Positions 7,216 through 14,402 are shown, counted from the stretch's first letter. The stretch: 24,771 nucleotides of DNA from an uncultured Clostridia bacterium (GCA_934647145.1 CAKUFB010000004.1:1-24771), one strand, 5' to 3'. Notes: generated from the letters alone by a model not told the origin. Numbers and translations are program-made.

Positions 7216-8946
7216 ATGAAAAAGAAGCGCTGGGCGGCGCGCTGGTTTCAGAACAGGAGCCTGTGCGGGAAAATTGTGCTGATACTGGGGCTGCTGCTGA
7301 GTCTGCTGCTGGCGGGCGAGTTCGCCAGCCGGTCGATGGCCTATCGCGCGTACAACGAGCAGCTGTACGTCATGACCTCGAAGACGCTGAATTCCTACGT
7401 GGAGCGGGTGGAGACGCAGCTGGAGCGGATGGACGAGCTCACGCTGTCGATCATCGGCGACCGGTCGATTCAGGAGGAGCTGGTGAAGCTCAAGGACACG
7501 CCGACCGGCACGATGCCCTGGCTGGTCTCCTGCATGAACCTGCGCAACGGCCTGGCGGCACACCTGTACGACGACATGAACCTGAGCAGGCTGCACATCA
7601 ACGTGCGCGAGGACACCAACACGAGCACGACCAGCAGCATGGTCTTTCTGGAGCAGAAGGACCGGCTCAACGCGCTGGCGATCGAGGCGAAGGGGGCGAT
7701 GTGCTTCGCGGTGGACGCGGGGAAGCTGTTCATGACGCGCGAAATTCGCCAGTGGGAGGGCCTGACGCTCGAGCACCTGGGCACGATCATCGCGCAGGTG
7801 GACATGGAGGGGCTGATCAGGCGGTGCATGGGCGGCGAAAGCGACCTGAGCGCGGCGGTCTGGGTGGAGGGCGAGTGCCTGTACGACGGCACGGGGCTCG
7901 GCCTGAGCGCGCCCGGGCAGGCCGGCTGGCGCGTCGAGGGCGACCGGTTTATCGTGGAAAAGGAGAGCCGGCGGGGCTGGCGGTTCCTGGCGGCCATGCC
8001 GTACGGGCGGATTCAGCGCTCGATTGATCAGGCGGCGCGGCGCTCGGTGACCCTGACCGTGCTGGCGGGCGTGATCGGGCTGATCGTCAGCGCGCTGCTG
8101 GTGCGGGGGATCGCGCGGCACCTGGAGCGGCTGCTGGACAAGTTTGACGCGTACCAGCACGGCGAGCTGCCCGACCTGAGGAAGAGCGAGCAGTACGTCG
8201 GCCGCAGGGACGAGATCGGCCGGCTGCACCGCCACTTCGACCGCATGGCCTATGAGCACAAGCGCCTGACCGACGAGAACTACGAGCGCATGGTGCTGCT
8301 CAAGGAGGCGCAGTACGGCCAGCTGCAGCAGCAGATTCGGCCGCATTTCCTGTTCAACGCGCTGTCCACCATCGTGTGGGTGGCCTACGAGCACGGCGAC
8401 GAGGAGACCGCGCGCATGACCGAGACGCTCGCGCGCATCCTGCGGGCCTCGATCAACCGGGGCGAGACCACGGTGACGCTGCGCGACGAGCTGAAGCTGA
8501 CCGGCGACTACATGGAGATTCAGCGGGCGCGGTTCGGCAGGCGGCTGGAGTACGCCTGCGAGGTACCTGAAGAGCTGATGGAGATCGCTCTGCCGCGCAT
8601 GACCGTTCAGCCGATCGTCGAGAACGCGGTGCACTACGCGGCGGAGGAAATGCTGGACACCTGCCGCATCCGGGTGTTTGCGCGGCGCGAGGGCAAGGAC
8701 GCGGTGATCGTGGTGGAGGACAACGGCGCGGGCATTGACGAGGATATACTGACGCGTCTTGAAAACGGGGCGGCACAGAGCCGGGGCACGGGCATCGGCC
8801 TGCGGAACATCGATCAGCGCATACGCATCGCCTTTTCGGAGCGGTACGGGCTGGAGTTTCACCGGGTGGACGACCGCACGCAGGTGTGGATTCGCGTGCC
8901 CGAAAAGATCGAGAAGGGAACGGGGGGACTGGCATGTATAAAGTGA
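7216..8946 (+). CDS. Sensor histidine kinase, YesM/LytS-type (His_kinase plus HATPase)
   Basis: About 576 residues. A transmembrane helix near residues 14-32 (IVLILGLLLSLLLAG), a large extracytoplasmic sensor region of about 230 residues, and a second helix near 279-296 (LTVLAGVIGLIVSALLV) are followed by a HAMP-like linker. The His_kinase domain has phosphoacceptor His377 in QQQIRPHFLFNAL, and the ATPase domain shows an N-box (PIVENAVHYA), VEDNGAGI and GTGIGLRNIDQRI. This architecture is that of YesM-like kinases that pair with AraC-type regulators and control sugar ABC transporters. The ATG at 7216 is preferred because GTGGGGA (7204-7210) can serve as its ribosome site; GTG 7204 and ATG 7210 are alternatives. 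The regulator overlaps its 3' end by 13 nt, so the pair is translationally coupled. Confidence 0.92.
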   Translation: MKKKRWAARWFQNRSLCGKIVLILGLLLSLLLAGEFASRSMAYRAYNEQLYVMTSKTLNSYVERVETQLERMDELTLSIIGDRSIQEELVKLKDTPTGTMPWLVSCMNLRNGLAAHLYDDMNLSRLHINVREDTNTSTTSSMVFLEQKDRLNALAIEAKGAMCFAVDAGKLFMTREIRQWEGLTLEHLGTIIAQVDMEGLIRRCMGGESDLSAAVWVEGECLYDGTGLGLSAPGQAGWRVEGDRFIVEKESRRGWRFLAAMPYGRIQRSIDQAARRSVTLTVLAGVIGLIVSALLVRGIARHLERLLDKFDAYQHGELPDLRKSEQYVGRRDEIGRLHRHFDRMAYEHKRLTDENYERMVLLKEAQYGQLQQQIRPHFLFNALSTIVWVAYEHGDEETARMTETLARILRASINRGETTVTLRDELKLTGDYMEIQRARFGRRLEYACEVPEELMEIALPRMTVQPIVENAVHYAAEEMLDTCRIRVFARREGKDAVIVVEDNGAGIDEDILTRLENGAAQSRGTGIGLRNIDQRIRIAFSERYGLEFHRVDDRTQVWIRVPEKIEKGTGGLACIK

Positions 8947-9971
8947 TCCTGGTGGACGACGAGACGCGCGTGCGGGAGACCATCTGCGCGCTGCTGGACT
9001 GGGAAGGGCTGGGGCTCAGGCTGCTGGGCAGCTGCGAAAATGCCCTGGACGCGCTGCAGCTGATCACCGACGAGCGGCCGGACATCCTGCTGACCGACAT
9101 CCGCATGCCGGTCATGGACGGGCTGGAGCTGATCGGCCAGGCGAAGCAGATGGCGCCGGAGCTGGTGTGCGCGGTGCTGTCGGGCTACGACGACTTTCCG
9201 CTGGTGCAGTCGGCGCTGCGGCAGGGCGTGACCGACTACCTGCTCAAGCCCTGCCGAAAGGAGGATCTCGAGCGCGCGCTTTCCCGGTGCGCCGAGGAGG
9301 TCGAGCGGGCAAAGAGCGGCATGATCTACCGCCGCGGGCAGCGCAAGAGGGCGGTCGCGCGGCTGTGCGCGGAGCTGATGGAGCTGCAGCCCGACCGGGG
9401 CGGGCGCTTTACCGGCGAGCAGGTGCGCGGGGCGTTCGCGCCCTATCGCGACCTGAGCCTGCTGAGCGAGGCGGCGACGCTGCTCATGGCGCGGCACGAG
9501 GCGCTGCTCTCCGGGCGCGCGCCGCTGTGGAGCATCGCGCGGGTGATCGAGGACGACCAGCCCTACGAGCGGGTGGCCGATCTGCTGGGCGAAATCTACC
9601 GCGCGACCGAGAACAGCGAAAGCGTGGTCGATCAGGCGGTGCGCTTCGCGGACGAGCACTACGACCAGCCCGGCCTGACGCTGCAGTACGTGGCCGAGCA
9701 GGTGATTCACGTCAACGCGCAGCACCTGGGCAAGCGCTTCCTTCGGCAGGAGGGCATGAAGTTCGGCGAGTACCTGCTCAAGGTGCGCATGGAGCGGGCG
9801 ATGGCGCTGCTGCGCGGGGCGGGGGACAACAAGGTCTACGAAATCGCCGGGCAGATCGGCCTGGGCAACAACGTGCAGTACTTCTATCAGGTCTTCAAGC
9901 GCTACACAGGCAAAACCCCGCGCGAATACCAGCTCGAGGCGGGGGAGACGATCGAGAGGCGGCTTTTCTGA
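8934..9971 (+). CDS. YesN-like response regulator, receiver plus AraC-type DNA-binding domain
   Basis: 345 residues. The receiver domain (about 1-120) has Asp8-Asp9, phosphoacceptor Asp55 in LLTDIRMPVMDG and Lys in YLLKPC. A variable linker leads to a C-terminal AraC/XylS double helix-turn-helix (about 245-338: LQYVAEQVIHVNAQHLGKRF, then IAGQIGLGNNVQYFYQVFKRYTGKTPREYQ). It is the partner of the preceding kinase and the likely activator of the SBP-permease genes that follow. The start at 8934 follows GGGGGGACTGGC inside the kinase gene. The last codons (IERRLF and the TGA stop) lie inside a family A hairpin, with TGA exactly forming its loop, so the gene end seems to have been supplied by the repeat. 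Confidence 0.93.
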   Translation: MYKVILVDDETRVRETICALLDWEGLGLRLLGSCENALDALQLITDERPDILLTDIRMPVMDGLELIGQAKQMAPELVCAVLSGYDDFPLVQSALRQGVTDYLLKPCRKEDLERALSRCAEEVERAKSGMIYRRGQRKRAVARLCAELMELQPDRGGRFTGEQVRGAFAPYRDLSLLSEAATLLMARHEALLSGRAPLWSIARVIEDDQPYERVADLLGEIYRATENSESVVDQAVRFADEHYDQPGLTLQYVAEQVIHVNAQHLGKRFLRQEGMKFGEYLLKVRMERAMALLRGAGDNKVYEIAGQIGLGNNVQYFYQVFKRYTGKTPREYQLEAGETIERRLF

Positions 9972-10051
9972 GAAAAGCCCCTCTCGAGCTCTCCCGAAAA
10001 GCACTATGATCCGCGTTACATTTTCTGAAGCGTGATGCGGTTCCCCGAATG
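9952..10051 (+). repeat. Family A gene-end repeat, copy 3 (overlaps the regulator stop codon)
   Basis: Outer stem TCGAGAGG (9952-9959) pairs with CCTCTCGA (9980-9987) and inner stem GGCTTTTC (9961-9968) with GAAAAGCC (9972-9979). The loop TGA (9969-9971) is the stop codon. Downstream are CCCGAAAAGCACTATGATCC (9993-10012) and TCCCCGAATG (10042-10051). The inner stem and TGA loop are the same as in copy 1; the outer stem is different and still paired. Confidence 0.78.
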
Positions 10052-10063
10052 AGATGTGGGAGG

Positions 10064-10123
10064 GAGCCTGACCCCTCAGTCGCATGAGGGCGAAGCTCCC
10101 TTTTCAGGGGAGCCCAGACTGTC
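10064..10123 (+). repeat. Family C repeat, copy 1
   Basis: Two hairpins, CCCTCA/TGAGGG (10073-10090) and GCTCCC/GGGAGC (10095-10113), are followed by the constant tail CCAGACTGTC (10114-10123). Copy 2 near 24000 has different stem sequences, an analogous arrangement and the identical tail. Short repeats of this look occur in many gut Clostridia as far as I recall; I cannot check that here. Confidence 0.65.
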
Positions 10124-10190
10124 GAAAAATGGGGCGCGGGAGGAAGCCTGAACCGCACTGAAATTTGGAGTAAACGCGCCGAAATGGCGA

Positions 10191-10220
10191 TTGTAAAGAC
10201 ACACTGCTTTTTTGTATAAT
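10191..10220 (+). promoter_or_regulatory. SigA-type promoter of the SBP-permease operon
   Basis: -35 TTGTAA (10191-10196) and a perfect -10 TATAAT (10215-10220) are separated by 18 nt. The leader before the ATG at 10275 is about 48 nt. AraC-type sites would be expected just upstream of the -35, but I see no clear direct repeat. Confidence 0.65.
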
Positions 10221-10274
10221 ATAGGCACAACGAGGGCGGCAGGATGATCGCCCGCGAAAGAAAGGGGAAAGAAC

Positions 10275-11543
10275 ATGAAGAAATGGATGAGACGGATGGC
10301 GCTGACGCTGGCCGGCGCGCTGCTGGCGGGCAGTCTGGCCGTGGGCGCGGTCGCCGAGGAGAAGGACTACTCCGGCGAGAAGTTCCGCATCGCCTGGTGG
10401 GGCAGCGACACCCGCCACGCGCAGACCACGCAGCTGGTGGAGGAGTTCGAGAAGGCGTATCCGGGCCTGAAGATCGACGTGGAGTACTCCGGATGGGGCG
10501 ATTACTGGAGCAAGCTGAGCACGCAGGCGGCCGGCAACGATCTGCCCGACGTGATCCAGATGGACTACGCGCTGATTAACTCTTACGCAAGTGCGAATCT
10601 GTTGCTCGACCTCAACTCCTATGTGGAGAGCGGCGCGCTTGACCTGACCAATATGTCCGAGACCACGCTGGTCGCCGGCAAGGTGGATGACAAGCTGGTC
10701 GCGCTGGTGACCGGCACCAACGCCCCCGCTTTCATCTATGACAAGGCCGCGCTGGCCGAGGCGGGCGTGACCATCAGCGAAGCCCCCACCCTCGACGAGT
10801 ACATCGAGGTCTGCAAGACGGTCTATGAGAAGACCGGCAAGAAGACGAACTGCATGTCTTTTGACCATTTCACCCGCACGATGGGTCAGCAGAAGTATGC
10901 CGACGACGGCAAGAGCGTGGGCTTTACCGCCGAGACGATGGTGAAGTACTTCGAACTCCTGTGCAAGGGTCAGGACGAGGGTTACTTCGTCAAGATTGAC
11001 GACCCGGTGAAGGATTCTGACGAGGCAAACCTGAGTGAGAACGTGCTGTGGTGCATAGGACAGTACAGCAACTTCCTTGAGACCCTGGAGAGCAAGACCG
11101 GCATGGATCTGGGGATGTTTACCGCACCCTCCGCGACTGAGACCCCCGCTTCCTTCATGAAGCCCAACATGCTCTGGAGCGTGACCGCGGGTACCAAGAA
11201 CCCTGACCTCGCCGTGGCGTTCCTGAATTACTTCGCCAACGACCCCAAGACCTATGACATCTGCGGCATGGATCGCGGCATGCCCATCAGCAGCGCGATT
11301 CGCGAGTATCTGGAGCCCTCCTTCAATGCGTCCCAGAAGAAGGTCAGCGAATTCCTGAGCTATCTGGAGGACGGCCACGTGTCTCCGATCTACAAGCCTG
11401 AACCGGCCAAGACGGGCGAAGCCTGGGATGTGTTCTACGAGACGGAAGAACAGGTCAAGTATCGCCTGGTGGCGGAGGAGGACTTCCTGACCACCGCGCA
11501 GGACGTGATCGACCAGATGAACGCCATACTGGCCGCCGAATAA
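10275..11543 (+). CDS. Extracellular sugar-binding protein of an ABC transporter (family 1 SBP)
   Basis: 422 residues, the usual size of family 1 (MalE/UgpB-like) solute-binding proteins. A signal peptide (MKKWMRRMALTLAGALLAGS with likely cleavage at AVA-EE, about residue 27) precedes a mature protein opening with FRIAWWGSD, the typical first strand. Segments such as VEEFEKAYPGLKIDVEY, YWSKLSTQAAGNDLPDVIQMD and TKNPDLAVAFLNYFAND are characteristic. The signal peptide contains no cysteine, so there is no lipobox, which is unusual for a Gram-positive SBP. Two permease genes follow after a 300-bp gap holding a strong hairpin and a family B repeat. The substrate is unknown; the nearby YesM/YesN pair and alpha-galactosidase suggest an oligosaccharide. 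Confidence 0.92.
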   Translation: MKKWMRRMALTLAGALLAGSLAVGAVAEEKDYSGEKFRIAWWGSDTRHAQTTQLVEEFEKAYPGLKIDVEYSGWGDYWSKLSTQAAGNDLPDVIQMDYALINSYASANLLLDLNSYVESGALDLTNMSETTLVAGKVDDKLVALVTGTNAPAFIYDKAALAEAGVTISEAPTLDEYIEVCKTVYEKTGKKTNCMSFDHFTRTMGQQKYADDGKSVGFTAETMVKYFELLCKGQDEGYFVKIDDPVKDSDEANLSENVLWCIGQYSNFLETLESKTGMDLGMFTAPSATETPASFMKPNMLWSVTAGTKNPDLAVAFLNYFANDPKTYDICGMDRGMPISSAIREYLEPSFNASQKKVSEFLSYLEDGHVSPIYKPEPAKTGEAWDVFYETEEQVKYRLVAEEDFLTTAQDVIDQMNAILAAE

Positions 11544-11560
11544 CCCGACGCACATGCTCT

Positions 11561-11582
11561 GCGGCCCGCTTTTGCGGGCCGC
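11561..11582 (+). terminator. Strong hairpin between SBP and permease genes
   Basis: A perfect 9-bp stem GCGGCCCGC (11561-11569) / GCGGGCCGC (11574-11582) with loop TTTT lies 17 nt after the SBP stop. It lacks a downstream T-run, so it may be a partial terminator or a 3' stability hairpin that keeps SBP mRNA more abundant than the permease mRNA. Confidence 0.6.
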
Positions 11583-11605
11583 GCATTCTATCAGGACAGC
11601 CCACT

Positions 11606-11813
11606 CGGGAGAGCTCGAGAGGGCCGCAGTCCTCTCGAATTTCAATCGTGCCCGGCGACATGCGCGGCGGGCGCGGGGCGATTTAATCGCAGGGGAATCC
11701 CATTCCCCGGAGAGGAAATCGCTTCCCTGCAGTTTTCGCGCCCGAAACCCGTTTAAGGGTTTAGCGAAAACTGGTAGGGGTGGCAGTGGCGGGGGAGTTG
11801 ACTCCCCTGCCAC
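11606..11813 (-). repeat. Family B structured repeat, copy 1 (minus orientation)
   Basis: About 210 bp that align, as reverse complement, with copy 2 at 13633-13880. Four paired elements are visible: a terminal stem (11786-11813); AGTTTTCGC (11731-11739) with GCGAAAACT (11764-11772), enclosing AAACCC/GGGTTT (11745-11762); GCGATTT (11678-11684) with AAATCGC (11716-11722), enclosing GGGGAAT/ATTCCCC (11692-11708); and CGAGAGG/CCTCTCG (11616-11637). The equivalent stems in copy 2 have different bases but still pair. Between stems the unpaired segments (CTGCAGGGAA, CGGGCGCG, AATTCGAG on the minus strand) are conserved. No coding potential was found. Confidence 0.75.
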
Positions 11814-11855
11814 AAGAAAAGGGGCGTACGCCCACGCGAAAAAGGAGAAATGACC

Positions 11856-12770
11856 ATGCAAAAGACCCACGGGCGCAGGCGGCTGTCGCGGCGTGAAAGG
11901 CACGACCTGGCGGCGGGCTACCTGTTCCTTACGCCCTTTCTGATCGGCCTGTTTCTGTTCACGGTGTACCCGTTCGTGTACTCCTTGTACCTGTCCTTCA
12001 CCGACTACGACATCCTGACCAAACCGGGCTGGATTGGCATCAAAAACTACGTCGAGATGTTCACGAACGACCCCAAGTTCTGGCTGTCGTTCAGGATTAC
12101 GTGCAAATTCGCGCTGATTCAGGTGCCGGTCAAGCTGGCGTTTTCGCTGCTGGTGGCGGTCATCCTGTCCAAGGCGACGCGGCTGACCAACGCCTACCGC
12201 GCGGCGTTTTACATCCCCTCGCTGCTGGGCGGCGGCGTGGCGGTCGCCATGACCTGGAAGCAGCTGTGGCGCGTTGACGGCGTGGTGAACAGGCTGCTGG
12301 CCACCCTCGGCGTGCCGGCGGTCAACTGGCTCAAGAACCCGAACACCGCGCTGTATATCCTGATCCTGCTGGGCGTGTGGCAGTTCGGCTCGCAGATGCT
12401 GATCTTCCTGGCCGGCATTAAGGACGTGCCCGCCAGCCTGCACGAGGCGGCGATTGTGGACGGCGCGGGGCCGGTCAAGCGCTTTTTCAAGGTCACGCTG
12501 CCCATGCTGACCCCCTGCCTGTTCTTTAACCTGGTCAACGGCATCATCGGCTCGATGCAGGCGTTCAACTCGGCCTATCTGGTTACCAGCGGCGGCCCGG
12601 TCAACTCGACGCTGTACTTTGGCCTGTACCAGTACCGGCAGGCGTTCGAGTTCCGCAACATGGGCTACGCCAGCGCCATGGCCTGGTTCCTCATGCTGGT
12701 CATCGTGGCGCTGACCGCGCTGGTGTTCCGCTCGTCCTCCGGATGGGTGTACTACCAGGACGACAAATAA
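11856..12770 (+). CDS. ABC transporter permease, MalF/UgpA-like (first sugar permease)
   Basis: 304 residues with six predicted membrane helices, the first near YLFLTPFLIGLFLFTVYPFVYS, a signature of the MalF/UgpA group. The cytoplasmic EAA loop that contacts the ATPase reads EAAIVDGAGPVKRFFKVTLP. The ATG at 11856 lies 8 nt from AAGGAG (11842-11847); an in-frame ATG at 11850 is too close to that site. The second permease follows 13 nt later. With the SBP upstream it forms the core of a CUT1-type carbohydrate importer; no ATP-binding subunit is present, so a shared MsmX-type ATPase is inferred. It lies between the two inverted family B repeats. Confidence 0.93.
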   Translation: MQKTHGRRRLSRRERHDLAAGYLFLTPFLIGLFLFTVYPFVYSLYLSFTDYDILTKPGWIGIKNYVEMFTNDPKFWLSFRITCKFALIQVPVKLAFSLLVAVILSKATRLTNAYRAAFYIPSLLGGGVAVAMTWKQLWRVDGVVNRLLATLGVPAVNWLKNPNTALYILILLGVWQFGSQMLIFLAGIKDVPASLHEAAIVDGAGPVKRFFKVTLPMLTPCLFFNLVNGIIGSMQAFNSAYLVTSGGPVNSTLYFGLYQYRQAFEFRNMGYASAMAWFLMLVIVALTALVFRSSSGWVYYQDDK

Positions 12771-12783
12771 GGGGGAGAACAAG

Positions 12784-13626
12784 ATGAAGCTGAAAAAAAT
12801 CCTCGGGCGAACGGTCTATCACGCGTTCATGATCGCCTTCAGCCTGCTGATGCTGTATCCGCTCTTGTGGATGATCTCCGCCTCGCTCAAGCCGTCCGAC
12901 CAGATCATGATCACCGCCGATCAGCTCATTCCGCGCACCGTCACCTTTTCCAACTACATCGAGGGCTGGAGGGGCTTCGCCAGGTATTCCTTCGCGACCT
13001 ATTTCAAGAACTCCATCCTGATCTCGGTTGTGCGCGTGGTGGGCACGGTGATTTCCGCCAGCCTGTCCGCGTTCGGCTTCGCGCGCATCCGGTTCAAGAC
13101 CCGCTCGTTCTGGTTCGCCGTGATGATCGGCACGATGTGCCTGCCGGGCATGGTGCTGCAGATTCCGCAGTACCTGATGTTCAACAGGCTGGGCTGGGTG
13201 GGTACGTTCAGGCCGCTGCTCATTCCCTGCTGGTTCGGCGGCGGCGCGTTCAACATCTTCCTGCTGATGCAGTTCATGAAGAACATCCCGCGCGACATGG
13301 ACGAGGCCGCGACCATCGACGGCTGCGGCTGGTGGAGGCTGTTCACGCGCATCATGCTGCCGCTGATCGTGCCCGCGATCTGCTCGGTGGCCGTGCTGAC
13401 CTTCATCGGCGCGTGGGGAGACTTCTACTCCTCGCTGATCTACCTGAACAAGCCGGCCTATTACCCGGTCGCCTACGCGCTCAAGCTGTACAGCGACGAG
13501 GTGAGCACCAACTACGGCCCCATGCTGGCCATGTCGGTGCTGTCGCTGGTGCCGATCATGATCCTGTTCGTGCTCTTCCAGAGGAGCCTGGTCGAGGGCA
13601 TCAGCACGTCGGGCATCAAGGGGTAA
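12784..13626 (+). CDS. ABC transporter permease, MalG/UgpE/AraQ-like (second sugar permease)
   Basis: 280 residues, six predicted helices, starting with the YHAFMIAFSLLMLYPLLWMISASLKP segment (shown in part) that is typical of the MalG/UgpE/AraQ group. The EAA loop reads DEAATIDGCGWWRLFTRIMLP, and the C-terminus ends in VEGISTSGIKG, a family hallmark. GGGGGAGAACAAG precedes the ATG. It is the last gene of the transporter operon. A family B repeat begins 7 nt after its stop and a strong hairpin follows near 13910-13944. It pairs with the preceding permease as the heterodimeric channel. Confidence 0.94.
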   Translation: MKLKKILGRTVYHAFMIAFSLLMLYPLLWMISASLKPSDQIMITADQLIPRTVTFSNYIEGWRGFARYSFATYFKNSILISVVRVVGTVISASLSAFGFARIRFKTRSFWFAVMIGTMCLPGMVLQIPQYLMFNRLGWVGTFRPLLIPCWFGGGAFNIFLLMQFMKNIPRDMDEAATIDGCGWWRLFTRIMLPLIVPAICSVAVLTFIGAWGDFYSSLIYLNKPAYYPVAYALKLYSDEVSTNYGPMLAMSVLSLVPIMILFVLFQRSLVEGISTSGIKG

Positions 13627-13632
13627 AAGCAA

Positions 13633-13880
13633 GTGGCGGGGGAGATGTCTCCCCCGCCACGGCCACCCTCTCCAGTCTCCGCTAAAAATCGAAGATTTTT
13701 CGGGCGCGGAGCCTGCAGGGAATCAATTTTTCCTCTGGGGCTTCGAGCGCGTTTCCGCGAAAAAGACGATAGAGAGGACGAAACGCGCACGGAATCCCCG
13801 CCGGAAAAATTGCCCGCCCCCGCCGTACACGCCGCCGGGTACGATTGGAAATTCGAGCGGGCTGCGGCCCTCTCGAGCTC
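13633..13880 (+). repeat. Family B structured repeat, copy 2 (plus orientation)
   Basis: It begins 7 nt after the permease stop. Terminal stem GTGGCGGGGGAGA/TCTCCCCCGCCAC (13633-13660); CTCCGC/GCGGAG (13677-13711) enclosing AAAAATC/GATTTTT; CAATTTTTCC (13724-13733) with GGAAAAATTG (13803-13812), enclosing GGGG/CCCC and GCGCGTTT (13747-13754) / AAACGCGC (13781-13788). It ends in a GCTGCGGCCCTCTCGAGCTC segment shared with copy 1. It is longer than copy 1 because the enclosed arm is extended. Confidence 0.75.
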
Positions 13881-13909
13881 TCCTGAGGCTTATGCGGCGG
13901 TCTATACGA

Positions 13910-13944
13910 CAAGTCCCCGGAAGCATATCGCTTTCGGGGACTTG
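13910..13944. terminator. Long hairpin, probable bidirectional terminator of the transporter operon
   Basis: CAAGTCCCCG (13910-13919) pairs with CGGGGACTTG (13935-13944), and the inner GAAGC/GCTTT extends the stem to about 15 bp with one wobble. CTTTGCG follows on the plus strand. It lies in the convergent region between the permease operon and the minus-strand small gene. Confidence 0.55.
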
Positions 13945-13974
13945 CTTTGCGTTGTCCGCATTCGACGGACACCG

Positions 13975-14081
13975 CATTCGGGGAGTTACGCTTCTAGAGC
14001 GAATATCTTTCGCGGATCAAAGCGTTTTCCGGGTGGGGTCTGGGGAGGCGCCTTTTTCAAAAAGGCGGCCTCTCCAGCGTT
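13975..14081 (-). repeat. Family A gene-end repeat, copy 4 (after the DUF1540-like gene)
   Basis: On the minus strand the stop at 14092 is followed after 14 nt by the hairpin 14040-14077, with outer CTGGGGAGG/CCTCTCCAG (one wobble) and inner GCCTTTTT/AAAAAGGC. Then come CCGGAAAACGCTTTGATCC and TCCCCGAATG (plus 13975-13984). Confidence 0.75.
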
Positions 14082-14091
14082 CCCCCCCCCG

Positions 14092-14265
14092 TTACTTGCC
14101 CTGGTAGCTGCCGCACATGCTCTCGTCCTCGGGACGGCCGCTGTGGCAGTGCTGGCAGGCGCAGACGTTGATCTCGGGCAGGGAGCAGTGGTTGGAGTCC
14201 GGGCAGTGGTGCACGCAGGTACACACGTCGCAGCCGATGGCCTGGTTGGCTTTTTTCTGAGTCAT
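14092..14265 (-). CDS. Small cysteine-rich protein, DUF1540-like
   Basis: 57 residues with nine cysteines (12, 15, 17, 21, 27, 35, 37, 40, 51) and five histidines, a pattern suited to zinc or other metal binding. The order CDVCTCVHHC, then CSLPEINVCACQHC and a final MCGSYQ matches the DUF1540 outline (I-x-C-x-V-x-x-C, C-x-x-x-x-I-x-V, C-x-S-F/Y) found in many Clostridia. The ATG at 14265 is chosen because GGAGGG lies 6-12 nt before it; an ATG 39 nt upstream overlaps that site and gives a poor N-terminus. It diverges from spoIIAA, which hints at sporulation-linked expression, but this is inference. The molecular function of the family is not known to me. Confidence 0.75.
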   Translation of the reverse strand: MTQKKANQAIGCDVCTCVHHCPDSNHCSLPEINVCACQHCHSGRPEDESMCGSYQGK

Positions 14266-14322
14266 GATGAATCCCTCCATGAAATGAAATTGGGCTTTCG
14301 GCACTTAGCCTTGCCCGGCGGC

Positions 14323-14329
14323 TGTCGAT
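14323..14329 (+). promoter_or_regulatory. Candidate Spo0A box upstream of spoIIA
   Basis: TGTCGAT matches six of seven positions of the 0A box core TGTCGAA. It lies about 45 nt upstream of the SigH-like -35 element. The spoIIA operon is a direct Spo0A target in Bacillus, so a site here is expected, but a single 7-mer is weak evidence. Confidence 0.35.
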
Positions 14330-14372
14330 TTATGCGTTTGTTTGGCGACGACAAAAGCAGACGCTTTTCGAT

Positions 14373-14402
14373 CAAGGAATTTCGCGCGAAAAGGGCGAAC
14401 TG
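14373..14402 (+). promoter_or_regulatory. SigH-like promoter of the spoIIA operon
   Basis: CAAGGAATT (14373-14381) fits the SigH -35 (RNAGGAWWW, one mismatch) and GGCGAACTG (14394-14402) fits the -10 (RNNGAATWW, GAAC in place of GAAT), with 12 nt between them, the expected spacing. The start of spoIIAA is about 39 nt downstream. SigH is the known sigma factor of spoIIA in Bacillus. Confidence 0.55.

Noticed and set aside
10104..12782. 892-codon minus-strand frame over the SBP and first permease
   Set aside because: It runs antisense through two genes and the repeats between them; composition is typical of GC-skew shadows.
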